This document shows, piece after piece, positions 45,699-55,717 of a stretch of DNA of 64,000 nucleotides (position 1 is the first letter of the stretch; each line of letters starts with the position of its first letter). The notes under the pieces are model-generated. The model worked only from the letters and a program-made list of their open reading frames with translations, did no database searches and had not been told where the DNA came from. This DNA is from Comamonadaceae bacterium G21597-S1. GTDB lineage: Bacteria; Pseudomonadota; Gammaproteobacteria; Burkholderiales; Burkholderiaceae_C. The DNA lies in assembly GCA_027214345.1 (NCBI GenBank), contig JAPWHR010000003.1, positions 1 through 64,000 of the forward strand, given 5' to 3'. Position numbers and translations under genes: made by a program.

Positions 45699-45813
45699 TT
45701 TCTGTCTCCTCAGACTGTTTTTTGTTGTCACCGTCAATGGCCACCACGCATCCGCATCAGGATGATCGGCGGCCGCGTCATCGGGTCCATGATTGCGGCC
45801 GGACCGTGTCCGA

Positions 45814-47502
45814 TCAGGCCGAGGCTGCAACCCGCGCCACGGAATCGGCATGTGCCTGCCGTATCCAGCGCGCCGCCTTCTCGGCAATCATCAGCGTCGG
45901 GCTGTTCGTGTTGCCGCTGGTGATGGTGGGCATGATGCTGGCGTCGACCACGCGCAGCCCCTTCACGCCACGGACCCGCAGGTACGGATCGACCACCGCC
46001 GTCGGATCGTCGGCGCGACCCATCCTGACGGTACCGGCCGGATGGAAGATCGTGTTGGCGATGTCGCCCGCCAGCTTGGCCAGCTCCTCGTCCGACTGAA
46101 ACTGCACGCCCGGCTTCCACTCCTGCGGCTGGTACCTGGCCAGCGCCGGCTGGCGCACGATCTCGCGCACCTGGCGCAGGCTCTCGGCGGCAATACGCCG
46201 GTCGTCGTCGGTGCTCAGGTAGTTCGGCGCAATCGCCGGCGCAGCCGCCGCCTGCGGCGAGACGATACGCACCGAGCCCCGGCTGCTGGGATTCAGATTG
46301 CAGACACTAGCCGTAAAGGCGGGGAAGTCGTGCAAGTCCTCGCCGAACGCACCCAGGCTCAGCGGCTGCACGTGGTATTCGAGGTTGGCATGCGGCTGCG
46401 ACGGGTCGGACTTGGTGAACGCGCCCAGCTGGCTCGGCGACATGCTCATCGGGCCGGAGCGCTTGAACATGTACTCCATGCCGATCATGGCCTTGCCCCA
46501 CAAGCTGTTGGCCAGCGTGTTCAGCGTCCTGGCGCCCTGCACCTTGTAGACGGCGCGGATCTGCAGGTGGTCCTGCAGGTTGGCGCCGACCGCCGGCGCG
46601 TCCAGCACGACGGGGATGTCCAGGCTGCGCAGGTGTTGCGCGTCGCCGATGCCCGAGAGCTGCAAGATCTGCGGCGAGCCGACGGCGCCGGCCGACAGGA
46701 TAAGCTCGGCACGCGCCGACACCGTCACCGCGCGGCCCTGGTGCACCACGTCGGCACCGATACACACGGGTTCGTCCTGACCCGTGCGGAAGTTCAACTT
46801 TTGCACATGGGCCTCGGTCCAGATCGTCAGGTTGGGGCGGGACCTGGCCGGCCGCAGAAACGCCTTCGATGCATTCCAGCGCCAGCCCGATTTCTGGTTG
46901 ACCTCGAAATAACCGACGCCGGCGTTGTCGCCGCCATTGAAGTCATCGGTCCGTGCGATGCCCGCCTGCACCGCCGCGTCGGCAAACGACTCCAGGATGT
47001 CCCAGCGCAGGCGCTGCTTCTCGACGCGCCATTCGCCACCGTTGCCATGCAGCTGGCGAAACGCCCCGTCGGCCTTGAGCGCAGTGGCACTCGCATCCAT
47101 GCGGTAGTGGTCTTCATGCGCCATGAAGTCGCGCAGCGAGTTCTTCCAATCCCAATCCGGCAGGCCGGTCAGCTCGGCCCACCCGTCATAGTCCCGCGCC
47201 TGACCCCGCATGTAGATCATGCCGTTGATCGACGAGCAGCCCCCCAGCGTCTTGCCGCGTGGGTAACCCAGGCGTCGGCCGTTGAGTCCGGGGTCGGGCT
47301 CGGTCTGATAAAGCCAGTCGGTGCGCGGGTTGCCAATGCAATACAGGTAACCGACCGGGATATGGATCCACAGGTAGTTGTCCTTCCTGCCGGCCTCGAG
47401 CAACAGGACCCGCTTGGCCGGATCGGCGCTGAGCCGGTTGGCCAGCAGGCAACCGGCAGTGCCGGCGCCCACGATGATGTAGTCGAACTCGACGGCGCTC
47501 AC
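45814..47502 (-). CDS. dddA: GMC family oxidoreductase, DddA-like (3-hydroxypropionate dehydrogenase candidate)
   Basis: 562 residues. FAD-binding GAGTAGCLLANRLS near the N-terminus, GMC signatures PRGKTLGGCSSINGMIYMRG and SAGAVGSPQILQLSGIG, and active-site His in FHPAGTVRMG with Asn in SGNTNSPTLM. It looks like a choline dehydrogenase homologue; DddA in Halomonas ddd clusters belongs to the same group and oxidises 3-hydroxypropionate to malonate semialdehyde. It lies 13 bases after the semialdehyde dehydrogenase gene and 115 before the BCCT gene. Confidence 0.8.
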   Translation of the reverse strand: MSAVEFDYIIVGAGTAGCLLANRLSADPAKRVLLLEAGRKDNYLWIHIPVGYLYCIGNPRTDWLYQTEPDPGLNGRRLGYPRGKTLGGCSSINGMIYMRGQARDYDGWAELTGLPDWDWKNSLRDFMAHEDHYRMDASATALKADGAFRQLHGNGGEWRVEKQRLRWDILESFADAAVQAGIARTDDFNGGDNAGVGYFEVNQKSGWRWNASKAFLRPARSRPNLTIWTEAHVQKLNFRTGQDEPVCIGADVVHQGRAVTVSARAELILSAGAVGSPQILQLSGIGDAQHLRSLDIPVVLDAPAVGANLQDHLQIRAVYKVQGARTLNTLANSLWGKAMIGMEYMFKRSGPMSMSPSQLGAFTKSDPSQPHANLEYHVQPLSLGAFGEDLHDFPAFTASVCNLNPSSRGSVRIVSPQAAAAPAIAPNYLSTDDDRRIAAESLRQVREIVRQPALARYQPQEWKPGVQFQSDEELAKLAGDIANTIFHPAGTVRMGRADDPTAVVDPYLRVRGVKGLRVVDASIMPTITSGNTNSPTLMIAEKAARWIRQAHADSVARVAASA

Positions 47503-47515
47503 GGCGAGGCCTCCG

Positions 47516-49015
47516 TCAGCGGGCCACGGGCATGGCGAACTCGGCGCCCTTGGCGATGCTCTCCGGCCAGCGCTGCATCACCGACTTCTGCTTGGTGTAG
47601 AAACGCACGCCTTCTTCGCCATAGGCATGCAGGTCGCCGAACAGGCTCTTCTTCCAGCCACCGAAACCGTGCCAGGCCATCGGCACCGGAATCGGCACGT
47701 TGACGCCGACCATGCCGACCTGGATGCGGCGGGCGAATTCACGCGCGGCATGGCCGTCGCGGGTGAACAGGCTCACGCCATTGCCGAACTCGTGGGCATT
47801 GATCAGGTCCACGCCTTCGGCAAAACTCTGGACACGCACGCATGACAACACCGGGCCGAAGATCTCCTCGCGGTAGATCTTCATCGCGGGCGTGACATGG
47901 TCGAACAGGCTGCCGCCCATCCAGAACCCCTCTTCCATACCGGCCACCGTCTGGTCGCGGCCGTCAACCAGCAGCTGGGCTCCTTCCTCGACACCGGACG
48001 CGATGTAACCGGCGATGCGCTCATGGGCGGCCCTGGTGACGATCGGGCCCATCTCGGCGTCCGCCTCCAGGCCATTCCTGACCTTGAGCGTCTTGAGCCG
48101 CTCGACCAGCATAGGCACGATCTTGTCCGCGACATCACCCACCAACGTGGCAACCGAGATGGCCATGCAGCGCTCGCCGGCGGAACCGTAGGCCGCCCCC
48201 ATCAAGGCATCGACCGTCTTGTCCAGGTCGGCATCGGGCATGACCAGCATGTGGTTCTTGGCACCACCGAGGGCCTGCACGCGCTTGCCATGGCGGGCAC
48301 CGGTCTCGTAGATGTAGTTGGCGATCGGCGTGGAGCCAACGAAGCTGATCGCCTTGACATCCGGATGCGCGAGCAGCGCATCGACCGCGACCTTGTCACC
48401 CTGCACGACATTGAACACGCCGTCCGGAAAGCCCGCTTCCTTCATCAGATCCGCATACAGCAGCGAGGCGCTCGGGTCCGTCGGCGAGGGCTTGAGCACG
48501 AAGGTGTTGCCCGCAGCGATGGCGACCGGGAACATCCACATCGGCACCATGACCGGGAAATTGAACGGCGTAATGCCGGCTACCACACCCAGCGGCTGGC
48601 GCAGGGTCCAGTTGTCGATGCCGGTGGACACCTGCTCGGTGTAGTCGCCCTTGAGCAGTTGCGGGATGCCGCAGGCGAATTCGACGATGTCGATGCCGCG
48701 TTCGACCTCGCCCTGGGCGTCGCTGAACACCTTGCCGTGCTCCAGCGTGATGGCGCGTGCCAACGCGTCCTTGTGGCTGTTGAGCAGGGCCAGGAAGCGA
48801 TTCATCAGGCGCGCGCGACGGATCGGCGGCATATTGCTCCAGGCCGGAAACGCTGCCTGGGCAGCGGCCACCGCCCGGTGGACCTCGTCGCTGTCAGCCA
48901 GATCGACCAGACCGGTGACCGCCCCGCTGGCCGGGTTGTACACATCCTGGCGGCGGTCACTGGTGCCGGCCACCATTTGCCCGTTGATATAGTGAGAAAT
49001 GCGGGTGATATTCAT
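47516..49015 (-). CDS. mmsA: CoA-acylating (methyl)malonate-semialdehyde dehydrogenase (DddC/MmsA type)
   Basis: 499 residues, ALDH fold. Catalytic Cys283 ([11 protein letters not shown]), Asn152 ([10 protein letters not shown]). The usual general-base Glu is replaced in [15 protein letters not shown], a hallmark of CoA-dependent MMSDH enzymes. Would convert malonate semialdehyde + CoA + NAD to acetyl-CoA + CO2, the last step after DddD and DddA. AAGGAG precedes the ATG at 49015. First gene of the operon and divergent from the LysR gene. It may also serve valine degradation. Confidence 0.88.
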   Translation of the reverse strand: MNITRISHYINGQMVAGTSDRRQDVYNPASGAVTGLVDLADSDEVHRAVAAAQAAFPAWSNMPPIRRARLMNRFLALLNSHKDALARAITLEHGKVFSDAQGEVERGIDIVEFACGIPQLLKGDYTEQVSTGIDNWTLRQPLGVVAGITPFNFPVMVPMWMFPVAIAAGNTFVLKPSPTDPSASLLYADLMKEAGFPDGVFNVVQGDKVAVDALLAHPDVKAISFVGSTPIANYIYETGARHGKRVQALGGAKNHMLVMPDADLDKTVDALMGAAYGSAGERCMAISVATLVGDVADKIVPMLVERLKTLKVRNGLEADAEMGPIVTRAAHERIAGYIASGVEEGAQLLVDGRDQTVAGMEEGFWMGGSLFDHVTPAMKIYREEIFGPVLSCVRVQSFAEGVDLINAHEFGNGVSLFTRDGHAAREFARRIQVGMVGVNVPIPVPMAWHGFGGWKKSLFGDLHAYGEEGVRFYTKQKSVMQRWPESIAKGAEFAMPVAR

Positions 49016-49093
49016 GATCTGGCTCCTTGCGTGTGTTGGCAGGGAGTCTAGGGATACGCCCCGGCGCACGTCCAATGAGAAATATCGCGACAG

Positions 49094-49114
49094 ATTATTT
49101 GAAAGACAAATAAT
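49094..49114. promoter_or_regulatory. Palindromic LysR-type operator (T-N11-A class)
   Basis: ATTATTTG and CAAATAAT are exact inverted repeats around AAAGA. The right arm ends at the base before the LysR GTG start. It lies between divergent mmsA/dddC and the LysR gene, the normal place for a LysR binding site controlling both directions. It is a strikingly AT-rich patch in a GC-rich gap. Confidence 0.75.
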
Positions 49115-50071
49115 GTGAGCCCAAAAATCGACCTGAGAAGCCTGCAGTGTTTTGCCGCCGTGGCCGAGACCGGCAACGTCACGCGGGCCGCCGAGGCGCT
49201 GCACATGACACAACCGGCGCTCAGCCTGCGCCTGCAACACCTGGCCACCTCCACCGGCTTGACGCTGTTCGCGCGCACGGCACGCGGGCTGGACCTGACC
49301 GCCGACGGCCTGGCATTCCATGTCAAGGCGCGGCAGGTGCTGATGGCCTCGGCCGAGTTGGAGCGCACCGTGCGCCAGATGCACGGCCATATCCGCGGCA
49401 GGTTGCGCATCGGCACCGTCATCGACCCGGAATTCACCCGGCTGGGCGCCTTCCTGGGAGGCCTGGTGGAGGCGGCACCGATGCTCGAGAAGGAGTTGCG
49501 CCAGGGCATGAGCGGCAACGTGGCCGAATGGATTCTGCGCGACGAGGTCGATGCCGGTTATTTCCTCGGCGCACTGCCGGTCCCGGCCCAACACGATGCC
49601 GGGACCGTGTTCACGCAGACCACGTTGACCGATTTTTCCTACGCCGTGGTGGCGCCGCCGGGCTGGGAGAGCCGCGTCATGGGCAAGGGCTGGGAAGCGC
49701 TGGCGTCGCTGCCGTGGATCGGGACGGGTCCGGCCTCGGTGCACCACCGCCTGCTGCACGGGGTGTACGCATCGCTGGGTTCACAACCGAACTACGTGGC
49801 GCGGGTGGACCAGGAAAGTTCGATGATGGCCATGGTGCGCTCCGGCGTGGGCTTGAGCCTGAGCCGGGACTCCGTGGCGCTGACGGAGAAAAGCCGTCAC
49901 GGCGTGGTCGTCAATGATGTGCTCTCCGTACCCTGTACGCTGAGTTTCATTGCGCTGGCACGGCGCAGCCAGGAACCGGGCATCGCCTGCGCGTTCGACG
50001 TGTTGTCGCGGGTCTGGCATACACACGGACGCACCGGCGACGGGCGCCGGGGTTCTTTGGCGACGACCTGA
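49115..50071 (+). CDS. LysR family regulator of the ddd-like cluster
   Basis: 318 residues. N-terminal winged [23 protein letters not shown] followed by [21 protein letters not shown]-terminal effector domain from [10 protein letters not shown]. It starts at GTG 49115, immediately beside a perfect palindrome. In ddd clusters a LysR protein (DddR) activates the operon in response to substrate; the divergent layout here fits. The effector is not known from sequence. The gene ends 12 bases before a hairpin. Confidence 0.85.
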   Translation: MSPKIDLRSLQCFAAVAETGNVTRAAEALHMTQPALSLRLQHLATSTGLTLFARTARGLDLTADGLAFHVKARQVLMASAELERTVRQMHGHIRGRLRIGTVIDPEFTRLGAFLGGLVEAAPMLEKELRQGMSGNVAEWILRDEVDAGYFLGALPVPAQHDAGTVFTQTTLTDFSYAVVAPPGWESRVMGKGWEALASLPWIGTGPASVHHRLLHGVYASLGSQPNYVARVDQESSMMAMVRSGVGLSLSRDSVALTEKSRHGVVVNDVLSVPCTLSFIALARRSQEPGIACAFDVLSRVWHTHGRTGDGRRGSLATT

Positions 50072-50082
50072 CGCGCCCCTGG

Positions 50083-50105
50083 GGCGGCCATCCCGGATGG
50101 CCGCC
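50083..50105 (+). terminator. Hairpin after the LysR gene
   Basis: GGCGGCCATC and GATGGCCGCC form a perfect 10-bp stem with a three-base loop, 12 bases after the LysR stop. Only a weak TTGTTT follows, so termination may be incomplete. It separates the regulator from the transporter operon that begins at 50261. Confidence 0.5.
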
Positions 50106-50260
50106 ACATGTTGTTTCATCCCCCGAAACGGCCGCCGCGATGGGATGCTGCGTGCCTATGATGAACCGCGAGCCCCGTTCGCCTCGATCCCGGTGACCGC
50201 GGAGTCCATGCTGCCGCGGGCCTGCGGGAATCACGCGACCCTGTCCCAGAAGGAGCCATC

Positions 50261-51844
50261 ATGACGAGTGCACCGAACCGCGACGCAGCCTTGCGCTTCC
50301 CACCTATCCGGCAATGGGCTCTGGCCTGCGCCATCGGCCTGTGCGCCATCGCCTCGGCGGGCCATGCCCTGGCGCAAAAGCGCGCCCCCATGCTGGTGTT
50401 CGCGCAGGAAGCACCGCCGCCCACGCTCGACCCCTACTTCTCCACCTCGGTCTCCACCCGCAACGTGGCCATGCACATGTTCGAGACCCTGGTCACGCGT
50501 GACGAGAACAACGCCATCGTGCCCGACCTGGCCGACAAGATCACCGAAAGCCCGGACGGCCTGAGCTACACCTTCACGCTGCGCCGCGGCATCAAGTTCC
50601 ACAACGGCCAGGAAATGACCTCGGCCGACGTCAAGGCCTCGTTCGAGCGTTACCAGCGGGTCGCGTTGCAGAAGGTGATCCTGGCGCCGGTCAGCGCAAT
50701 CGAAACCCCCGACCCCTACACCGTGGTGCTGCGCCTGTCGCGCAAGGTGCCGGTGTTTCTCGACGAGATGTCCAGCTTCGTGACGCCGCTGGCCATCCTG
50801 CCGGCCAGCCAGCGCGACAAGGAGGGCGGCAAGATCGACCTGATCGGCACCGGGCCGCTGCAATTCGTCGAATGGCAGCCCGACAGCCATATCCGGCTCA
50901 AGCGGTTCGCCGACTACCAGCCCGATACCCGCTACAAGGGCACCGACGGTTTTGCCGGCCGCAAGGAGATCTTCTTCGACCAGGTCGACTTCAAGCTGGT
51001 CAAGGATCCCGGCGCCCGGGTGGCCGGCCTCGAGGCCGGGCAGTTCCACATCATCGAGGACCTCCCGATCGAGTCGGCCAAGCGCCTGGCCGGCAACAAG
51101 GCCTTGACGCTGTACGACCTGAAGAACTGGTGGCTGCACGGCGCCTGGGTCAACCACTCCAAGCCGCCGACCAACGACAACCGCGTCCGGCGCGCGCTCC
51201 AGATCGCGCTGGACATGGAAGAGATCATGGAGATCGCCACCGACGGCGCCTATGTGCTGCAGCCCGGACTGCAGTATCCGGGCAACCCCTATTACGTGAC
51301 CACCGGTGCGCAGTACTACAACAAGAAGGATACGGCCGGCGCCAAGAAGCTGCTGGCCGAGGCCGGCTACAAGGGCGAGGAACTGGTGATCATCACGAAC
51401 TCCAGCTACCAGACCATGTACAAGGCGGCCCAGGTCGCCGCCGAACAACTCAAGGGCGCCGGCTTCAAGGTACGGGTCGACGTGTTCGACTGGGCCACCG
51501 CGATGGCGCGCCGCAAGGACGGCAACGCCTGGAACCTCTGGTTCACCGGGCAGGGAACCGGCCCCTCGGTCGGGCCATTCGCAGCCATGAAGGATGTGGT
51601 CAGCCCGCAAAAGAACCAGATCACGGCCGATCCGGTCATCGACGGCCTGTACGCCGAACTCATCTCCGGCGCCACACCTGAAGCGCGCAAGGCCACCTTC
51701 GCCAAATTCCAGGAACGGGTCTACGACCAGGTCCTGTTCCTGAAGTTCGGCGACCTCACCCGCAAGCAGGCATCCGGCTCCAAGGTGAAGGGTTTCGTGC
51801 CCTACCGGATCCCGCGCATGTGGAACGTGCGGATCGAGGATTGA
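50261..51844 (+). CDS. ABC transporter substrate-binding protein (family 5)
   Basis: 527 residues. Cleavable signal peptide (about residues 1-39, ending HALA/QKRA). Core features of dipeptide/nickel-type SBPs: PTLDPYFSTSVSTRNVAMHM, DGLSYTFTLRRGIKFHNGQ, PLQFVEWQPDSHIRL, and the C-terminal hinge. It binds a peptide-like or related ligand in the periplasm for the permeases downstream. AGAAGGAGCC precedes the ATG. First of a five-gene transport operon. Confidence 0.9.
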   Translation: MTSAPNRDAALRFPPIRQWALACAIGLCAIASAGHALAQKRAPMLVFAQEAPPPTLDPYFSTSVSTRNVAMHMFETLVTRDENNAIVPDLADKITESPDGLSYTFTLRRGIKFHNGQEMTSADVKASFERYQRVALQKVILAPVSAIETPDPYTVVLRLSRKVPVFLDEMSSFVTPLAILPASQRDKEGGKIDLIGTGPLQFVEWQPDSHIRLKRFADYQPDTRYKGTDGFAGRKEIFFDQVDFKLVKDPGARVAGLEAGQFHIIEDLPIESAKRLAGNKALTLYDLKNWWLHGAWVNHSKPPTNDNRVRRALQIALDMEEIMEIATDGAYVLQPGLQYPGNPYYVTTGAQYYNKKDTAGAKKLLAEAGYKGEELVIITNSSYQTMYKAAQVAAEQLKGAGFKVRVDVFDWATAMARRKDGNAWNLWFTGQGTGPSVGPFAAMKDVVSPQKNQITADPVIDGLYAELISGATPEARKATFAKFQERVYDQVLFLKFGDLTRKQASGSKVKGFVPYRIPRMWNVRIED

Positions 51845-51928
51845 AGGTTCCGGCCCGACCCGTCGCCGCAGGCCGGCGCGTGACCCCGCTGGCACCCCGG
51901 ACCGGCGCGCGACCCGTTCGCCACCCTC

Positions 51929-52882
51929 ATGGCTGAACTGGTCCTGCGACGACTGCTCAGCGCGATACCGGTGCTGCTGCTGGTCACGCTGATCTCGGCG
52001 TCCATCATGCAACTGGTGCCGGGCGACCCGGCACTGATGATCGCCGGCTCCAACGCCTCGGACGCCGAAATCCAGCAGGTGCGCCGCGCACTGGGCCTGG
52101 ATCGTTCCTTCGGCGTGCGCCTGCTCGAATGGTACGGCGGCATGTTGCGCGGCGACCTGGGCCAGTCGCTGCTGCTCAACCGTTCTGTCACCGATGCGAT
52201 CCTGGAGCGGCTGCCGGTCACGCTGGCACTGGCCGGTTTCGCGCTGGCGCTGACCGTGGCCATCGGCGTGCCGCTGGGCGTGATCGCCGCCCTCAAGGCC
52301 AATACCGTCGTGGACCAGGTCGTGCTCGTGGTGGCGCTGATCGGCGTGTCGGTGCCCAACTTCTGGCTCGGCCTGATGCTGATCGTGTCCTTCGGCGTCT
52401 GGCTTGACGTCTTGCCCGCCGGCGGTTACACGCCGTTCGCCGACAGCCCCATGGGCTGGGTGCGCAGCCTGATCCTGCCGGGCATCTCGCTGGCCTTGCT
52501 GCAGATCGGACTGCTCGCGCGTATCACCCGCGCGACCATGCTCGAGGTGTTGCGCCAGGATTACGTGCGCACCGCACGCGCCAAGGGGCTGCCGGTGCGC
52601 ATGGTGGTCGGTCAACATGCGCTGCGCAACGTCATGGTGCCGGTCGTGACCGTGATCGGCATCAGCTTCGGCCTGTTGCTGTCGGGTTCGGTGGTGATCG
52701 AGACGGTGTATTCGATCCCGGGCATGGGCCGACTGCTCGCCACCGCGATCTTCAGCCGCGACTATCCGGTGATCCAGGGCGGCCTGCTGGTGACGGCCAC
52801 GGTGCTGGTGCTGCTCAACCTGGCGGTCGACCTCCTGTACGCGGTGATCGATCCGCGCGTCAAGCACGATGGCCGATCCTGA
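51929..52882 (+). CDS. ABC transporter permease (DppB/OppB type)
   Basis: 317 residues, six helices. N-terminal LVLRRLLSAIPVLLLVTLIS and PGDPALMIAGSNASDAEIQQ and the BPD inner-membrane signature DYVRTARAKGLPVRMVVGQH are typical of DppB-like subunits. Pairs with the next permease; overlaps its start by 14 bases. The substrate is set by the binding protein. Confidence 0.92.
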   Translation: MAELVLRRLLSAIPVLLLVTLISASIMQLVPGDPALMIAGSNASDAEIQQVRRALGLDRSFGVRLLEWYGGMLRGDLGQSLLLNRSVTDAILERLPVTLALAGFALALTVAIGVPLGVIAALKANTVVDQVVLVVALIGVSVPNFWLGLMLIVSFGVWLDVLPAGGYTPFADSPMGWVRSLILPGISLALLQIGLLARITRATMLEVLRQDYVRTARAKGLPVRMVVGQHALRNVMVPVVTVIGISFGLLLSGSVVIETVYSIPGMGRLLATAIFSRDYPVIQGGLLVTATVLVLLNLAVDLLYAVIDPRVKHDGRS

Positions 52883-53777
52883 CGCCATGGCGCCCGCAAC
52901 GGCCTCGGGGAACACCGAGGTGTCCGTGCCGCTGGCCACCGGCCGCAGCCTGTGGCGGCGCCTGCTCGGCCACAAGCTGTTCGTGACCGGCATCATCCTG
53001 TTCGGCATCGTGCTGACGATGGCCTTGTTCGCCGACGTGCTGGCCACGGCCGCGCCCGAGAAGATGAACGTGCGCGCCCGTTTCCGCACACCGGAGTGGC
53101 AGTTCCTGCTCGGCACCGACAACTACGGGCGCGACATCTGGAGCCGCCTGACCCATGGCGCACGCCTGTCCCTGTCGATCGGTTTCGCCGTGGTGCTGGC
53201 CACCGGCGTGGCCGGCACGCTGATCGGCCTGCTGGCCGGTTATTTCAAGCGGCTCGACGGCCCGCTGATGCGCTTCATGGATGCGCTCATGGCGTTCCCG
53301 GCCATCCTGCTGGCGATCGCCATCGCCTCCGCGCTCGGCCCCTCGGCCATCAATGCGGTGCTGGCGCTGTCGGCGGTGTATACGCCGCGGACCGCCCGCA
53401 TCGTGCGCAGCACCGTGCTGGTGGTGCGCGAGATGGACTACGTGCAGGCCGCCGTGGCCAGCGGCGCGCGCCACGGCTGGATCATCTGGCGCCATATCCT
53501 GCCCAACAGCCTGGCGCCGCTGATCGTGCAGCTGACCTTCATCTTCGCCTACGCCGTGCTGGCCGAGTCGATCCTGAGTTTTCTCGGCGTCGGCCCGCCG
53601 CCGCCGACGCCGAGCTGGGGCAACATGATCGCCGAAGGCCAGGCCTATCTGCGCGAGGCGCCGCTGATCGCGCTGTTTCCGGGCCTGGCGATCGCGCTCA
53701 CCGCGATGGGCCTGAACCTGCTCGGCGACGGCCTGCGCGACGTGCTCGATCCGCGGTTGAGGGTCCAGCATGGCTGA
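52869..53777 (+). CDS. ABC transporter permease (DppC/OppC type)
   Basis: 302 residues. Characteristic DppC elements: FLLGTDNYGRDIWSRLTHGA, the BPD loop DYVQAAVASGARHGWIIWRH, ILSFLGVGPPPPTPSWGNMI and GLRDVLDPRLR at the end. Starts inside the previous gene and overlaps the ATPase gene by eight bases, so translation is coupled throughout. Confidence 0.92.
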   Translation: MADPDAMAPATASGNTEVSVPLATGRSLWRRLLGHKLFVTGIILFGIVLTMALFADVLATAAPEKMNVRARFRTPEWQFLLGTDNYGRDIWSRLTHGARLSLSIGFAVVLATGVAGTLIGLLAGYFKRLDGPLMRFMDALMAFPAILLAIAIASALGPSAINAVLALSAVYTPRTARIVRSTVLVVREMDYVQAAVASGARHGWIIWRHILPNSLAPLIVQLTFIFAYAVLAESILSFLGVGPPPPTPSWGNMIAEGQAYLREAPLIALFPGLAIALTAMGLNLLGDGLRDVLDPRLRVQHG

Positions 53778-54741
53778 GGCGCTGCTGTCGGTCGAGCATC
53801 TGCGCGTCGCGTTCGACGGCGACCAGGTCGCAGTCGACGACGTGTCCTTCGCGCTGGCGCCGGGCGAGACGCTGGGCATCGTCGGCGAGTCCGGCTCCGG
53901 CAAGTCGCTGACCGCCTTGTCCATGCTCGGCCTGGCACCAGGCACGGTGAGTGGCCACGTGACGTACGGCGGGCGCGACCTGCTGGCCTTGTCCGAGTCG
54001 GCGCTCAACGCGGTGCGGGGCCGCGAGATCGCGATGATCTTCCAGGAGCCGATGACCGCGCTCAACCCGGTGTTCACGGTGGGCCGGCAGATCGCCGAGT
54101 CGCTGCAGGTGCATCTTGGCCTCGATACCGCGGCGGCACGCGTGCGCTGCGTGGAGCTGCTGCGCCAGGTCGGCATCGCCGACCCGCAGGCCCGGCTGGA
54201 CCGGTATCCGCACGAACTCTCCGGCGGCATGCGCCAACGGGTCATGATCGCCATCGCGCTGGCGTGCAACCCCAAGTTGCTGATCGCCGACGAACCGACG
54301 ACCGCGCTCGACGTGACCATCCAGGCCCAGATCCTGGCGTTGCTGCGCGAACTGCAGACCCGCCTGGGCATGGCGCTGGTGCTGATCACACACGACCTGG
54401 GCGTCGTCGCGCAGACGGTCGACCGGGTGCTGGTGATGTACGGCGGGCGCATCGTCGAACAAGGCCCGGTGCAGACCCTGTTCGACGCGCCGGCCCATCC
54501 GTATACGCGCCTGCTGCTCGAGAGTATTCCCTCGCTGGAACATGCGCGCGAACGGCTGGCGGTCATACCGGGTGCCGTGCCGCCGCTCAGCGCCATGCCA
54601 TCCGGCTGCCGCTTTCACCCCCGTTGCCCGCAGGCGGGCGACGACTGCCGTGCGCAGGTGCCGCTGCCCCGCGACCTGGACGGTGGCCATCGTGCAGCCT
54701 GCTGGCGGATCGAGCCGGCGCAGCCGCGGGAGGCGCCATGA
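53770..54741 (+). CDS. ABC transporter ATP-binding protein (DppD/OppD type)
   Basis: 323 residues. Walker [17 protein letters not shown]-loop [12 protein letters not shown], signature [16 protein letters not shown], Walker [16 protein letters not shown], and the C-terminal DppD Fe-S-like cysteine region [14 protein letters not shown]. Couples ATP hydrolysis to import. Overlaps the next ATPase gene by four bases (ATGA). Confidence 0.93.
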   Translation: MAEALLSVEHLRVAFDGDQVAVDDVSFALAPGETLGIVGESGSGKSLTALSMLGLAPGTVSGHVTYGGRDLLALSESALNAVRGREIAMIFQEPMTALNPVFTVGRQIAESLQVHLGLDTAAARVRCVELLRQVGIADPQARLDRYPHELSGGMRQRVMIAIALACNPKLLIADEPTTALDVTIQAQILALLRELQTRLGMALVLITHDLGVVAQTVDRVLVMYGGRIVEQGPVQTLFDAPAHPYTRLLLESIPSLEHARERLAVIPGAVPPLSAMPSGCRFHPRCPQAGDDCRAQVPLPRDLDGGHRAACWRIEPAQPREAP

Positions 54742-55700
54742 CGCAGGCCCCGCTGCTGCAGGTGCGCGGGTTGACCAAGCACTTCCCGATCTTCAAGGGG
54801 GCCTTGTTTCCCAAACCCGCCGGCGCCGTGCGCGCCGTCGACGGTGTCGACTTCGACCTCGCCGAATCCGAGACGCTGGCGCTGGTGGGCGAGTCGGGCT
54901 GCGGCAAGACGACGACCGGGCGCCTGGTGCTGCGCCTGATCGAGCCCACCGCCGGCTCGGTGCAGTTCGCCGGCGAAGACCTGCTGGCGCTGGACGCCGA
55001 ACAGCTGCGCCAGCGGCGTCGGCAGATGCAGATCATCTTCCAGGATCCGTTCAGCGCGCTCGATCCGCGCATGACGGTGGCACAGATCGTCGGCGAGCCA
55101 CTGTATATCCACAGCATCGCGCATCGCGCCGAGCGGGTGCGCGAGTTGCTCGAGCTGGTCGGCCTGCCGCAGGCCTACGCCGGGCGGTATCCGCACGAGT
55201 TTTCCGGCGGCCAGCGCCAGCGCATCGGCATCGCACGCGCGTTGTCGCTGAACCCGCGCTTCATCGTCTGCGACGAACCGGTGTCGGCGCTCGACGTCTC
55301 CATCCAGGCGCAGATCATCAACCTGATGCAGGACCTGCAGCAACGCTTCGGGCTGGCCTACCTGTTCATTGCACACGACCTGGGCGTGGTCAAGCACATG
55401 GCCGATCGGGTGGCCGTGATGTACCTGGGGCGCATCGTCGAGATCGCCGACAAGGCCGCGCTGTATGCCCAACCGCGCCATCCTTACACCCGCGCGCTGC
55501 TGCAGGCCGTGCCGCTGCCGGACCCGCGCCGGCGCTCGGTGCCGATACCGCTGGCGGGCGAGATCCCCAGCCCCGCCAACCCGCCGGCCGGCTGCCATTT
55601 CCATACCCGCTGCCCGCAGGCCGAGGCGCGCTGCCGCACTGAGGTGCCGTCGTTGCGCACCGTCGGCGAGCGCCACGCCAGCGCCTGCCACTTCTCCTGA
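54738..55700 (+). CDS. ABC transporter ATP-binding protein (DppF/OppF type)
   Basis: 320 residues. Walker [17 protein letters not shown]-loop [14 protein letters not shown], signature [15 protein letters not shown], Walker [16 protein letters not shown], and the C-terminal [14 protein letters not shown]. The start is ATG 54738 within GGAGGCGCCATG. Completes the transporter. The deacylase gene follows 17 bases downstream. Confidence 0.93.
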   Translation: MTQAPLLQVRGLTKHFPIFKGALFPKPAGAVRAVDGVDFDLAESETLALVGESGCGKTTTGRLVLRLIEPTAGSVQFAGEDLLALDAEQLRQRRRQMQIIFQDPFSALDPRMTVAQIVGEPLYIHSIAHRAERVRELLELVGLPQAYAGRYPHEFSGGQRQRIGIARALSLNPRFIVCDEPVSALDVSIQAQIINLMQDLQQRFGLAYLFIAHDLGVVKHMADRVAVMYLGRIVEIADKAALYAQPRHPYTRALLQAVPLPDPRRRSVPIPLAGEIPSPANPPAGCHFHTRCPQAEARCRTEVPSLRTVGERHASACHFS

Positions 55701-55717
55701 GGAGACCGAGGGACCCC

